Assembly: GCA_035235625.1 (NCBI GenBank)
Contig: CP141145.1
Location: 21,020,563-21,084,562 of the forward strand
Source of the DNA: Saururus chinensis
Lineage: Eukaryota; Streptophyta; Magnoliopsida; Piperales; Saururaceae
Length of the DNA stretch: 64,000 bases
Direction: 5' to 3'
Part shown: positions 13,407 to 25,730 of the stretch, piece after piece
Numbering within the stretch: the stretch's first letter is position 1
Layout of the letters: each line of letters starts with the position of its first letter
Notes under the pieces: model-generated
Seen by the model: only the letters and a program-made list of their open reading frames with translations
The model's database searches: none
Told to the model about the DNA's origin: nothing
Translations under genes and position numbers: made by a program

Positions 13407-14130
13407 TTAAATTTTGTATAGAGTGAACAAATCAATTAAAATTTTGACTAGTTGATCTCAATGCATATTATAAATGACATCAAACAATTTTAAAATTTCT
13501 TTTTTAATCCTAAAACTCGCTGAGTTGATTTGACTCCTATCCTTGTTTTGTGCTTTAGGATATATATATCTGCCCTTTTCTTTTCAAGTCAAACTCCACT
13601 GTGTCTCAAATTTTTTATTACCCCATGATTAACTCAATTGACTCTCAAAGCAATTCCAAGTCAACTCCAAAAGTTCGTCCATTAGTTAATAGGATTCTAT
13701 CTTGCCTATAATTTTTACTTTTCAAAATTTGTACAACATAATTATATACAAGTGTACGAGTACGATTTTAATCTTACTCCTTATTGAACATAACAATAAT
13801 ATATTATTTTTTTTCCTTGTTAATAAAATAGTGGGATATTAGCACAAATATGACATTTATACAACTAATAAATGAATTTGTCATTATTATTTTTTAGATA
13901 TAAAATTAATATATTTAAAATTTTAATATATGACTTCATTTTTACCAGATTGAGCCTCATATTCTACTTGACTCTAAAAAAAATTTAGAACAGACTTAGA
14001 GTCTTGAATTTTAAGACAATGCTTCAAACATAGTAATTGGAATGTCCTTTTCAAGTGCAAGATCTCTTAAATTTAATGTATACACCTTCCCAATGGTTCA
14101 ATAATAATAAAAAAGGTAATGCCTCTAGCT
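13407..14130. other. AT-rich DNA, nothing recognised
   Basis: No gene, RNA or element border seen. Confidence 0.5.
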
Positions 14131-17100
14131 GTCACACCTCCAACTCTTAAGCCCAAAAAAATGTATTAATAAATGACACCCTAAAATAGGGCATGACTCA
14201 AGTGCCTTAACCTAACCATCAAACCATCCAATATCTATCAAGGGTAAGCAAAATAGCCTTGAAGACTGTTCATTCATCATAATTCCATTAAGTGATACAT
14301 ACACATTTTAAAATGTAGAGAAAATATAAAGGAAAGATTTTTAATATAAAGAAAGAAAATGGGTGGGTAAAAAAGCCGAGTACGGAAATAACCATCATCA
14401 TTAACAATTATGAATACTTATAAACACATGGGAATATACATCATTTAATAATGTATGAGTTAATATCAATTTCATATCATAGTAACCATCATTGAACCTT
14501 GTTCAAATCAGTTATCATTTCAATGTGCTAATAATCCCAATTGAACCCAGTTCAATTGAATTTTTATTACCACTATATATACCATTAGAACCCATTATGT
14601 CCACTACGAAATCACAACACTTCACTGAGTCCACTACTAAATTACAATACTTCACTGAGTCCTATGAAATCTCAGCAAAAAGACCACGAGAGGGATTTGG
14701 GGTCTTGCACCCTAAGTTGCACCCCAATTCTTTTGAAAACATTTGGGGCACAAGAATACACAAATTCATTAATGTATTTTGTCATTTAACCAACATGTGT
14801 CAAGCACTATTTTTAATTAAGAAAGAGGAGTATCGAGTTGTCCATCATGTAAGCTATTATTACCCAATTTATTTCATAATCTTATTAGGTTTCTTAGTAA
14901 TTCCCAATTTATATCGCCAAACAAAAGTTTAGAATTTACCTTTACTATGCAATCAAAGTTGGTATCGTGACTAAATGAGCATGGTTAACCTAGACTTGTC
15001 ATGGTCAGTCCAACCAAATACGCACCATGTAAGCAAGACTTAGTGTTTGCCAGCTACTAAGGAATGAATGACAAGAGATCTATGCCCAAATGCCCATGTC
15101 CCATACCATGGACAATTAAGGCTTTACCTTGGCATTACACTTATGCAATGTAAGGCGGCTCTAGAGTCTACATAGACCAACTTTACCACATAATGGGGTT
15201 TAACTCATGACACCTTGAATTAGTGCATATATTAAATTTAAATTATATCTCATAGCAAAATATAGGTACAAGCATGTATATGTCAAGCATGCACAACATT
15301 TATACATATATTCAATTAATATTGAAGAACATATCCAAAATTTAATCATAAATATTCACATGCTCTATAAAAACATATCATATGGAGCGATATTTATAAT
15401 AAAACATAGGAAAAGATCTTATACAATTTATGTAATAGATAGAAAATTACATTAATTTTTACTAAAATAATTAAATCCTTTAATTTGCACATAAACTCAA
15501 AATATTATTATGAATACATCATAGAGTAATATTTATAACAATAAGTAGGAAATTACTATATAAATATTATTTATGCCATACATACAAAATAGCTCTAAAA
15601 AAAAGCTACTAACTATAACTTATGCAACTAAACATGCTTCTAAACTCATCATACAATCATATACACAAATAAAAACATGTATTTAATGAAACCTTTAGCT
15701 ATTCATGTACGCATGATACAAGAGGATGTTTAATTTTTTGAATTCATGCATATCAACAAAAAATCCTAACATGTATAGCATGAGACATTTATCTATTCAA
15801 GTACACATGTAGTCATACATATGAGACTCATAATTATAAATCACCTACCCTTATACGGATATGAGAGACCATATTTAATGATATCATATCATCATAAGTA
15901 CATTTGTAATGAATAAAGTAAAATATTTACTCTATTTTCCCTAATTGTACGAAATTCATATATTCAATATATAAAAATTTAGCTTTAAGGAATAAATCAC
16001 AAAGCTTTTTCAAATTCACAAAATGTTTATGGAACAGTACTAAAATAATAGGAAAAAATTTTGTACCTCGAAAATAAATCATTTCATCATTAGACAAATA
16101 ATAGAATTTGGAGGGTTAATTTAGTATTTTATCCTAGAGTTCTAAAAAACTCCAAGAAGCCACATAAAATTAATATAATTATGCATTATGGTTAAAATTT
16201 CATGATGTTTATACATCTATCAAGTAACTTATGGATTTTCCATTATCTAGCAAAAAAATATCATATGAATTAAAAATTCGCATAACTACAAAAAAATAAA
16301 AAAACTTACAACTCATAACAGCCAGCAATTGAACCCTATTCTAACAATAAATCATAATCCCTAATGATGCTAATGAGCATTCATAAAAGTCTAGATTCAT
16401 CGGTTGGTTTTTTTACCCACAATTTTTGAATTGGGCTCAATCTCTACGAACTCAGATACTATGAAAACCAAAGAAACCTTTATAAGAAATTATTTGGAAC
16501 TCTAATGAATTCAAAACAAGAGAGTAATATGATATGAGAAAGTCTATGAGAGAGTTTTGAATCAATAATAATTGAATTGAAAGAGAGAATGAAAAAATAA
16601 ATAGAACTTGAAGAGAGAGAGAAAAAGAGAGAGAGAGAGCCATGAAGGGAGATAAAAGGACTTGAGGAGAGAGAAAGAGGAGAGAGAGGAGTGACTGTGA
16701 TAGGGGAGAAGGGAAAGGGGGTTTCTTTGCCCCTTTTAAAGCTTTTTTTTTTAAATATCTTCTAGCCAAAAGTGGTTTTTGTGAACAAAGTCAAAAGAGT
16801 TCTGATTGGGCTTAGGGGGTAGTTTTTACAAATATCTAATAGTTTGGAGGTTGAGAGAGAGACTAGGTTAAAGAATTTAAAATAAATCATGTGCAACGAT
16901 TTTTTGGTACCAAGAGGCAGAAGATGGGATGGGGTGCCAATTTATGATTAGTCGGGTGGTCAGTCCCGAGAAAACTCATGTAGGCTTTAATGGTAATATA
17001 GTCTCAACTTCAAATGGTCACATCTCAACCATCCAAAGTTTATTTTAGGCGTACTTGGGTGTGTTCTCTTTGACATCGAGTCTAGTTTCTAATAAAATAT

Positions 17101-17340
17101 GTTTTAGGTCAAAACTCTATGTCTAAGTAAGAGATATACTATTTATAAGTAACTAGGGTTAGAAACCCTAAAGTTGACTAGTTGGGTCTACTAATGTCTA
17201 AAAGTTCAACTAAATATGTGGCTCAACAAAAAAGTACACACACTCTAAAATAAATCTAGAATGAAATCAAAACATTTTGCTAAGTTTAAAGAATGAATAA
17301 AGTTGTTTATTGAACCTAATCTGGTCATATAATGTAACAA
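14131..17340. mobile_element. LTR-like non-coding block
   Basis: This 3.2-kb stretch starts TGTCACACCTCC, has no recognisable coding domain, and holds an AG-rich tract at 16550-16700 of the kind found in transcribed leaders of plant LTRs. The reading frames at 14492-14932 and 16452-16769 have no domain and sit on low-complexity DNA. A 30-bp duplication is at 14598-14658. Orientation and family are not settled. Copia- or Gypsy-derived is the best guess. Confidence 0.3.
14598..14658. repeat. 30-bp tandem duplication
   Basis: TCCACTACGAAATCACAACA followed by CTTCACTGAG occurs twice back to back with four or so changes, and a shorter third piece (TCCTATGAAATCTCAGC) follows. Confidence 0.75.
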
Positions 17341-17528
17341 AACATTCCAAAGTCAACTTTTAGAAGTAAGAAAATATTTAAAAATACTTTTAAATTTTTT
17401 ATATTATTACACTAGCTGACCAAATTAGAAAGATTTGGTTGGCTTATTAATTAAATCTCATCTAATTATGATATTTTTATATTATTCTAATTGCCAAGAA
17501 ATTTTAGAAATATTCATACTATTATATA

Positions 17529-17592
17529 CTCCCTTTGTCTCATATTAATATATCCGATTGGTTTTTCAAAATAAACTACAAGAAATAGGGAG
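17529..17592. mobile_element. Deleted Stowaway-like MITE
   Basis: 64 bp starting CTCCCTTTGTCTCATATTA and ending AGAAATAGGGAG, flanked by TA on both sides. The ends are inverted copies over about 8 bp, the arms are shorter than usual, and the centre seems partly lost. The rest of 17345-19250 is AT-rich DNA with no recognised gene. The reading frames at 18090-18406 and 18961-19146 show no domain. Confidence 0.55.
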
Positions 17593-19259
17593 TAGTAAAC
17601 AAGCATGCATTCAAACTATAGACAAAATCAAATCATATAACTACCCTTTTTGTCTTTAAATGTCTTAATATATGTAATGGAAAACAATGCACAATTTCCA
17701 ATGTCCAAATTGATTGGGGAACTACTTTGAGTTACCCAATGAATATTTAGGTCATGGCTAATCGGGTTTGCTAGTTTTAGATTAAATATGGAAAATATTT
17801 CCATTACTCAATTATAGGAGGTTCCAGTTTTAGAGATTAGACAAACCCATGCATAGACTAGTTCATGTTATCTTTGTACCTTTGTAATTGTTGTATTTAG
17901 GAAAAGTTACAAAAAGTGAATAAGTTAAAGATTACATCAAGCATTAAATGCTTTGTCCTTAAAAGAAAATTACGGCTCCCTAATTGTGCTTATGATCACT
18001 TGGGCTTCCATCTTCCAAGATAAGACGATCCACTACATGTTGTAGATGTACGTATACTTAGCATATGCAGGAGAAAAATCTAGTAAAGGATGATATATAA
18101 AAAGATTTTTCAGCATTTTATACACAGAAGAAATCATGTTGAAGACAACTCATCCCATTCAAACAGATGTGTCTACCCATTAAAGGAGATGTTTGGGTTA
18201 AGTGAAAACTGGACCCATTTATGGTTAAAGAGAAAAATAAAAGAATCAATCTCCCAAATAATTATCTTGGTGACCCAACCGAACCTAGCCAACCACACAA
18301 ACCAAGCCCACAGTTGATGGCGCACATATGGGCTAGCCTACCTAGGTGCATGGGCCGAACATGTATCTCCCCCACAAAAGTGAGGTGGCTTAATGGCCTA
18401 ACTTGAAAGACAAAATTTATGCCTTAGATGCTAACTCCATCTCCTTCTTGTAGGCAATGTAAAACTATTCATTATCTTTAACTACTTACATGTGTGATTT
18501 TTATTCACTTGGAAGTAAGCTTATACTCTTAATACCCAATAATCCCATTTACATGGGCTTCTCATAAATTAGGCTTAGCCCATGTTTACCCACTTTCTAA
18601 CAATTATTCTATACAAGTCTCAATTACTTCTCTGAATTGAGCTTTGTCCACGGAAATAGGACTGACCTTGATATATTTGATTAAATTAACACCTTAATCT
18701 GCAAAGTAACAAAAATATTTTTGATTATATATTTCTCTTCACTTTTTGTATGATCAAGTTTTTCACGCTCCACTCTAATAATGAGCCCATCATTAGGAAA
18801 GCATAGGAACTTTTGATATTTGAGATCGAAGGCGTACATGGTAGTGCACATTAGCATCAATGGTACTAATGCTAATGTCTACTAGCATATGTGCCATAAA
18901 TTACAAAGATGAAGGGCTCCTATGCATTCTTTACACTAGGCTCATTGTCATAGTGGAACACTAAAAATGCTTTCGAACCACAAAACCACCCACTGAAACC
19001 ATCCACCTAGCACATACCATTATGGAAGGGAAATACCCTTTGGCTTGAATCCATTTCCATCCAAAGGTGCACCCTATTGCATGGACCCACCCCATTGACC
19101 CCACTATGACACCCCTATCAAACTCACTTTCAAAATCAATACTCACCAGTTTGCATATAACCCAACAAACTTCTATTCACTAGTTCTCGCCTTGAATCTA
19201 ATTGGTAGATTGATTGACCTACGAGAGAATTTTCCCAAATTAGTCTGATTTGATTCATA

Positions 19260-19850
19260 ATTGGTCAAAACTTCCTTTTGGACTCTTTCACCCTATAAAT
19301 ACTAATATTTAATAAATACCATAATGAAGAGATGTCTTCCTCATTGCTAAAAAACCCTAGTTTTAAGTTCACTTTTTCTTTTGATCTTCTCTATAGGGAG
19401 TCTCTCTTGGTCTCAAATATGTGTTCCTCGAGTCACTAATCATCCTAAGAATCCATTCATGTATTGTCAAAGATTGTTTAGAGAGAGTTTCTAAACCCTA
19501 TGGGTCAGAACTTAATCTTTTCTACTTTAAGTATGTGAGTCATTAGAGAAGTGATTTATTAATCTACTTGGTAGATATCCAAGAAGATTGTGTAGCGGTG
19601 AATGAATAGAAGGTGTGAAGAACGCGTTGTGGAGATTGGATTTGTGTGAAGTAGAGTCAAAGTCATTGAGTAAATATATAAATAAGTGATTGTACTTGAG
19701 AAAGAGAATTTTTTGTACTCGAACTCAATTCTATTGTGTATTAACTTTAAGAGCATGATTAGTCATGTGGTTTTTTATCCTATTTTGGGTTTTCCATACT
19801 AAAATTGTGTGATTAGTTTACTTATACTTATTTGTCTATTTAATGCAAAT
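19260..19850 (+). mobile_element. Copia-like LTR (U5 side), plus strand
   Basis: A TATA-like CCTATAAATAC near 19292-19302 is followed by an AG/CT-rich leader and a U5-like end at 19765-19800 with TTTTATCCTATTTTGGG and GTTTTCCAT. The last part resembles the U5 stretch of the minus-strand LTR at 1-1150. No primer-binding site or internal domain follows, and hAT sequence begins soon after. Fragment, family inferred. Confidence 0.4.
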
Positions 19851-20091
19851 TTAATGGGTTTAGATGGTTGTAATTGATCACTGATTTAAAAACATTAATT
19901 TATTAGTTAAGAACATTAATAAACTAGTTATTTGGGGGTTGACAAACTAATGGAGTTGATATATATGTGGGAGATGAATCATGGAAATTAAATATGAGAA
20001 TAATATATTTAATATTTTAGAAATTTCACACACCACTTCAATTATTGAAAGATCATGGATGCAAGTTTAAAAAAATATTTAATTAAATATA

Positions 20092-21345
20092 AAATTATGT
20101 CTATTACTTTAGATAATGCCTCTAATAATAATTTAGCAATAGAACTTTTATGATCTCATTGTGATCACATTGAATTTAATAGAATCAAATATATTTCATG
20201 TTAGATGTGTCTGTCACATAATTAATTTATTTATTTAAGATGGTTTAAATATAGTAAAACCTCATATTTAGTTAATTAAAAATACTTTGTTACATATCAC
20301 CTCTTCACCCTCTAAATTATAAGAATTTAAAGAATTTTGTAGATTTCATTGTTAGCAGCAATATATAAAATTTCAATTAGATATTCATTGTAGATGAATT
20401 AGCACGTATTTAATGTCAAAATCTTGTGTCTGATTTGAGAATTTAATTCTATGTTGGGATACATAAAAGTTACCTCATGTAGGACTTAATGAAGATAATT
20501 TTGCCACATCTATTTGTTTAATGTATTTTCTAAATAAAATTATTATATTACTAGAGATTTATCCAAAGTTTACTATCATACTTCTTGTTTAATTCTAAGC
20601 CACTTGTATGACATAATTGATGCATTTACGCAATATAGAGAGGTTGAAGCATATGCATATCTTGTAAAGGAAATTGAAACAAAATTCAATAAATATTAGT
20701 CTCCTATCCCTTAATTTATTGTTTAGGAGTTGTAATGGATCATAGGGTTAGATTAGAAGGTGTACAAAATTTAATTGATGGTATACGTGACAAAATGAGT
20801 ACCTATACCGATAAAAATGATACTCAATATAATAATACTATAGAAATAATTTTGTATTATTTATATAATACATATGAAATAACCCATGGGTCAAGACAAA
20901 ATTAATCAACTTTTTCTTCTTCTTTTATTCATGTCTCTTCCACATAATACTAGGTCATAGATGTTACTCTATAAAAATAAACAAAAATGTAGTGCTAATA
21001 GTAATGAACTAATAAATTATTTAAATATTAATTTGAACCTCATTATGTCATTTGAACAACATAGTAATATAGATGTTTTAACTTGGTGGAAGATATATAG
21101 AAATAATTATCATGTATTGTCTGTCTTAGCTCATAATTTACTAACCCCCCTATGTCCACAGTAGCATCGGAATTTTCTTTAAGTGCATGATGTATGGTGT
21201 TAAATGAAAGGTGATGTTGACTAATGCCCTATGTAGAGACATGCATTTGCTTGATAGATTGGTTGGACGTAGAAGAAAAGACACAACCTTCTAATTTTGA
21301 AGAGGAAATAAGAGAAGAGATGGAAAACTTGACAATTAATAATTA
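20092..21345 (+). pseudogene. Decayed hAT transposase (RNase H-like core to C-terminal dimerisation domain)
   Basis: The plus strand encodes pieces of a hAT transposase in order. Near 20095-20145 is ITLDNASNNNLAIELL, matching the catalytic TxDNAxxN block. At about 20195-20240 the wording is that of the CxxHxxNL region. At 20961-21164 is the C-terminal dimerisation domain (IDVLTWWK, VLSVLAHNLLTPL), and the STVASE motif follows in another frame (about 21150). The gene ends with an acidic tail at 21345. Several stops and frameshifts separate these pieces (for example a stop after IELL near 20149 and a frame change between 21140 and 21170), so it cannot be expressed. The N-terminal BED zinc finger is missing. 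The family is that of RICESLEEPER-like plant transposases, which act in the nucleus. Confidence in hAT is high. Confidence 0.85.
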
Positions 21346-21559
21346 GTAAATAATATAATTTATTTTATTTTATATTTAATATTTTAGATTATAATTGTAA
21401 ATGATAGATTGGTGAGTGGGTACTAACCTAGTAGGAATGTACTCATTTTATAATGTTGCAATTCTAACCTTTTTGTAAGTTATAATTCTATAGTGCAATT
21501 TTATGAATTATTTAATAAATCTTTTTTAATAATTTTTTATGTATTTTAAATTTTAATTT

Positions 21560-21680
21560 TTTTAAAAAACTAAAAGAGGGAGGAGGGAGTGGGTTGGGTA
21601 TGGCATGGCCCCCTCCTCTACTTTCGGGCCTAGCCTTCCCAAAATGGGATGTGGTCTTGCCCGGAACGTGCCCACCCCTA
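21560..21680 (+). mobile_element. Right end of the hAT element
   Basis: About 330 bp after the transposase remnant, a GC-rich stretch ends GTGCCCACCCCTA at 21680. Its reverse complement, TAGGGGTGGGCAC, is a typical plant hAT terminus. No matching left end or 8-bp duplication was found before 20092, so the element is truncated on the left. Confidence 0.5.
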
Positions 21681-21773
21681 GGGGGCAAGAGGCCCCTACA
21701 AATTGGCTTAAGAGTCATGATGGATAGATGACTATACCTTAAGGATGTTGATACCCTTGATAACTTCACTTTT

Positions 21774-21872
21774 TTTTTCAACAAAACTTTATACCAAGTT
21801 TTGATTGGATAGTGGGTCCTATTTTTTTATGTCCAATCAAAATCCAGTGTCAGCTTTTGTTAGACACAAGGT
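21774..21872. mobile_element. Small foldback MITE
   Basis: AGTTTTGATTGGA (left arm) and TCCAATCAAAATCC (right arm) form a palindrome, with weaker pairing out to CAACAAAA and TTTTGTTAG. About 100 bp. The same core occurs in the MITE at 13260-13406. Confidence 0.5.
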
Positions 21873-21879
21873 GGTGTAG

Positions 21880-22880
21880 GAAAATAATTATCCATACTTT
21901 AAACTCCTAAAATAATAAGGTGATTGAAAATTGCTAAATAAATAATTACTTTAACATTTGAATGGACAGTGACGATCCTAAATACTTTGCGGTCTAGTAA
22001 AGGACAAATCAGACAAGTAGATCACATTAATAGGTAACAAATCATAGTATGATCAATTCCGGAGAGGCCCGTCAGCACTGTGAGTAGGATTGAAGAGATT
22101 AAGAAAGTAGAGTGAGTTTAAATTCATCAAAAGATCTATGGTGCTCTCCCGTATAAATAGCAGAGATGGTACGGAGTGGGATGGACGTATAATTTTGAAA
22201 GAATGCCTTCCTGCAGAATGTGTTGAGGCTATGCAAAAGCATGAAGCCAAAGGCTACTTGCAGGAACAAACATGAACGAGCTATGCTGATATGCTTCCTA
22301 AATTATTAATGCTAATTTGAGATTGCATTCACATGTAAAAAGCTTCTCATGAATTTGAAGATTGGTTGTCCAACATTTGCTCATTTAAGATTACATCCAA
22401 TATAAATACCGTGTCAAAATTTTGCAGAACAATTGTGATAGCTGACTACGTAATGCTTAGTTCAAATTAACGAATGCTAAGAAACCTTGGAAATGCTGCG
22501 ATGGGAAGTGTCTACAGGCATGGCTCTCACAATAGAGTCAAGCATTGTTGAGGAATGAAGGCCGACATCTGTAACAGGGGGAGGTGAGGTTGGAGCAGAA
22601 GTTTCCAACGACAAAAATGCAATGTATTCCGGATAAGGCAGCTTGACCCGAAATTTTGGAAAAAGAAGTCTTTAGTTGATGATGTGGGAGAACTCATGAG
22701 AAGCAACACCCTTGATTTCATAGACTTGGATTTTCACCGACAGAACCAACAGAAGTGGCCGAAAAATTGTAGAGATGGCTAGAAAATTCGGCTTGTGAAG
22801 CCCCTCGAGGCGGAGTGTCGATTCGCCATGGCCGAACGAAGGTGAACTTGTCATTGTAAATTGCCTCAACTTACGTAGGG
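21880..22880. other. Apparently unique DNA with short ORFs
   Basis: More balanced base composition than the surroundings. Short frames exist on the minus strand (22053-22250, 22527-22721, 22672-22869), and a plus-strand frame begins MVLSRINSRDGTEWDG (from about 22138). None matches a family I know, and no splice structure is convincing. It could be a fragment of a host gene or of a transposon cargo. I do not assign a function. Confidence 0.35.
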
Positions 22881-22986
22881 GCTAGGGGTGACCAGATCAG
22901 ACACGTCTCGCCCCTATTGCTGGGGGTGGTTGTCTCTTTTTTCCCCTCACGTCTCTGGCTGGGCAATACAAGGTTGGCGGTGAAAC

Positions 22987-23744
22987 CAGTGTTTTAAAAC
23001 CTGGACCGGCCCGGCCGGTTCGACTTGCATCAATAGGACCCAATCAAAATTCCGGGCTGAGTCATCAGGGTTGCCGGGTGACATTGACCCAGGTAGGTCA
23101 ACTCGACCCTACCAGTTAAATTAGAAACCCGGACAATCGGGCCAGTCTATAGGTTTTAAAAAAAAAAACAAGAGAGAAAGGCGGAAAGGGGGAGGAATCG
23201 AGGGGATTGGGGTTGGTGATTGTGGTGTGCTGTGAGGGATATGGCTGGGGCCATCTGAAATCCGAAAAGCACCGCCTTTTAGCACTCACAATCACCAGAT
23301 CTCATAGTCGCCGGATCATCTTCCCGCCGACTATCATCGTGGTTGGGGCGCCGGCCGAAGGAAAAGCGGGGAGGAGAGTGAGGGAAGGTGGGGAGGAGGA
23401 GGGAAGGGAGATGCGGTGCCGGCCGAAGGAGAAGCTGGGAGGAGAGGGAGGGAAGGCGGATGGCGGAAGGCTGGCACACGAGGCCTGGGGAGGATATGGA
23501 GGGGAAGGTTGGTCATGGCTATGGCCGGCACACCGGGGAGGAGAGGGAGGGGAAGGAGGAATGTGGCTTGGAGTGGAGAGCCGCCGCACTGTGAAAGATG
23601 AAATTGATTTTAGTGTTAGGGTTAGAATGAATGGTATACTATTATATCAATATGGTTCAACCCGGGTTGACCCCTAGTTGAACCCGGTTGAACCAACCTG
23701 GACACCAATCCGGGTTAGTGTTTGGGCCGATTATTAAAACATTA
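22987..23744. mobile_element. Non-autonomous hAT-like element with perfect 8-bp TSD
   Basis: A 758-bp element. The left end CAGTGTTTTAAAACCTGG and the inverted right end TAATGTTTTAATAATCGG are imperfect inverted repeats, continued by GGCCGGTT/AACCCGG-rich subterminal DNA. It is flanked by GGTGAAAC at 22979-22986 and 23745-23752, a perfect 8-bp duplication, which points to hAT. The centre (about 23160-23600) is GC-rich and contains a tandem pair of about 68 bp starting GCCGGCCGAAGGA. Reading frames there (for example 23207-23677) are overlapping low-complexity products, not genes. Confidence 0.85.
23347..23480. repeat. Tandem pair in the centre of the hAT element
   Basis: Two copies of a unit of about 68 bp, starting near 23350 and 23417 with GCCGGCCGAAGGAGAAGC-like wording and running into GGGAGGAGAG. 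Confidence 0.65.
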
Positions 23745-24145
23745 GGTGAAACAACATAAGGCTAGGGGCGAGGCAGGGCTGGTGTTGGCCCTGCCTCCAA
23801 ATAAGGGGTGGGCATAGGGTAAAAAGATGTAAAAAATAATAATTCTTAGACGTATGTATTATATTTAGAGAAATTTTATTAAAAAATTAGTTGAGAATTG
23901 TCCGTGCACCCCCGTGCCCAGCTGCCATTGTGCCTTGACGTTTCTCAGCTGTTGGGTGCCAATCTATGGGCTGAGGGAGTAGATGTTTTTCTGCCCCCTA
24001 CTTCTTTGGTCATTGTCATGCGATCAAGATTCTATAGCCAATATGCCCCTCACATATATCAAAGAGACTTTTTTAATAAATTTAATTAAAATAAATAAGA
24101 AATAAGATAAAGAAGAGTGTATTGGGTTGCATATAGGAGCCCTCA

Positions 24146-24299
24146 TAGTTATAGATGCTATCGGATTCGGTTTTGTCAAACCTAAACACGATACTATTTA
24201 AAAAATGGTAAACTCAAATTTGGCCCAAATAGCTTTAGAAATCAAAATGCAACCCATTAAGGTTAGGTCGGGTTGAATTTTATCAAAATAAAAAAATAT
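24146..24299. repeat. Left half of a repeat split by the CACTA element
   Basis: A stretch with TCGGATTCGGTTTTGTCAAA and GATACTATTTAAAAAATGG resembles DNA on the other side of the CACTA element (29492-29669, which has GGTACTACTTAAGAAATAG). Terminal wording TAGTTATAG (left) and inverted TAGGGATAC (right) may be the ends of one small older element, but no duplication of target DNA was found. Confidence 0.4.
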
Positions 24300-24840
24300 C
24301 ACTACAACAAAATTGACTATTAGCTACGCTTTTAAGCGTCGCTAATAGTGCTATATGTGTCGCTAATAGTTATTAGCGACACATATAAAACGTTGCTATA
24401 TGCATCGATAAAAGTGTCGTCATTATTGCATATTAGCGACGTTTAAATCAAGCATCGCTAAAAGTATTATTAGCGACGTATAGTAAACGTCGCTATTAGT
24501 ATGGTATTAGCGACGATTATATTTAAGCGTCGCTAATAATATATTATTAACGACATTTATTAAGTGTCGCTAATAAAAAAAATATAATTTTTTAAAAAAT
24601 ATAATTTTTAAAAAAATATATTTTTTTAAAAAATAAATTAAATAAATAATTAGTAACAACGCTTATATAAGCGTCGCTGATGTATATAATATTTTAAAAA
24701 ATATAAAAAAATTTATTTATGAATTAAAAAATAATGTAAGACTATTAGCGACGCTTGATAAATGCGTCACTAATAGTATATAAATAAATAAAATAAATCT
24801 TTTAGCGACGCTCAATATGAACGTCGCTAAAAAAAATTAA
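24300..24840. repeat. Left subterminal palindrome array of the CACTA element
   Basis: Repeated units of AGCGACG(C/T) and its complement, each pair separated by a few to about 20 bases and set in AT-rich DNA. Pairs such as TTAGCGACGTATAGTAAACG with CGTCGCTATTAG can fold as short hairpins. Similar units recur at 25860-26160, 26700-26800, 27105-27220, 28050-28115 and 28900-29480. Confidence 0.85.
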
Positions 24841-25261
24841 ATAAAAAAAAAGCTACCAAACCCGATTAGTACTGACCCGGTTTGGAGCGAGAGATGGGAA
24901 AGACGTGCCAGATGGAGGGGAAAGACGCACGCTGGCCATCTCTGGTGGCAGCATTGCGTAAGAGGAGGGGAAAAAAGACGACGTGGCCGCACTAGCACCG
25001 GAAGACATGACGTGGCCGACGTAGCCGGGCCAGAGTTTGAGCAAGACTTGGCGGACTTTTTCTCACAAGACGGGACCAAGGCGGTGGGCAGAGGAGAAGG
25101 AGGCGAAGCCGTGTGTTTGCGCTGCTTGCATGAAGGCTCGAGGCGGGGGACAACAAGAGAGAGAGCAGCCGGTCTTGAGTCTCTTTTTCTCGCTGGGTAG
25201 GAAATGGCAGCGGGCGGAGGTAGGTAAAGCGGTAGCGGGCGTAGGTAGCCCACTCCCCGTC

Positions 25262-25610
25262 CCTCTTCCTCCCAAGGCACCTCTTGCCGGCCCCGATCCT
25301 CGCAGCCCCGGCATCTCTACTTTCGCCCGGACCACACCGCTCCTCACCCACACCGTCCGGGTAGCCAGCCGCTTCAACACCATGTGCTGCCGGGTTTAGA
25401 GGACCCCGGGCGACTCCGCTTACACGCCTTTGAACTCTGGATCCAACTTTAGCGACCGCCGACCTCCCACTGAGATGGCTCCGCTCTTCCCCGGCTGCGA
25501 CTAAGAGCACTGGCTCATAGTCATGGACAAGCCCGGCGGTGAAGGCGCCACAAAGCAGCAGATGATCGACTGCTACATCCAGATGCTCCGGTCCAGAGGA
25601 TAAAGCGAGG
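25262..25610 (+). pseudogene. Captured first-exon fragment of a MORF2-like gene
   Basis: The plus strand encodes TPLNSGSNFSD (from 25424), then PPTEMAPLFPGCD (25463-25501), then HWLIVMDKPGGEGATKQQ (25508-25561) and MIDCYIQ, all in one frame. This is the conserved N-terminal part of multiple organellar RNA editing factor 2 (MORF2/DAG-like), a plastid protein that binds PPR editing factors in C-to-U RNA editing. Upstream, RSPGISTFARTT and SRFNTMCCR look like the plastid transit peptide. The copy is dead: a stop precedes TPLNSG (TAG at 25397), a second replaces the Tyr after PGCD (TAA at 25502), and the match is lost after YIQ (about 25588), where the source gene would continue with an alanine- and glutamate-rich stretch. 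The remaining MORF domain is absent, consistent with capture of one exon. GC content is far above the surrounding element, as expected for transferred host coding DNA. Identification rests on memory of the family. Confidence 0.85.
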
Positions 25611-25730
25611 CGCAGCCGGTGGAAGCGGAGGAGGAGAGGAGAGAAGAACCTCATCGCAGGGACGAGCTCATGGTAGGGACGAAGCAAGGCGGAGCCGGTG
25701 GAAGTGGAGGAGGAGAGGAGGGAAGAAGCG
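25600..25730. repeat. 79-bp duplication beside the captured exon
   Basis: AGCCGGTGGAAG followed by GGAGGAGGAGAGGAG occurs from 25614 and again from 25693, with neighbouring similarity. The duplication adjoins the end of the MORF2-like match. Confidence 0.7.

Noticed and set aside
14492-14932. 146-residue plus-strand frame
   Set aside because: Lies over a 30-bp tandem duplication in LTR-like DNA; no recognised domain.
16452-16769. 105-residue Ser/Leu-rich minus-strand frame
   Set aside because: Product of an AG-rich leader-like tract.
23207-23677. 156-residue frame in the second hAT element
   Set aside because: Several overlapping frames on both strands of a GC-rich tandem repeat; no domain and no start context of note.
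22880-23830. Larger hAT element around the 22987-23744 insert, using TAGGGGTGACC and GGGGTGGGCAT as ends
   Set aside because: The two outer ends are not inverted copies of each other and no target duplication was found.
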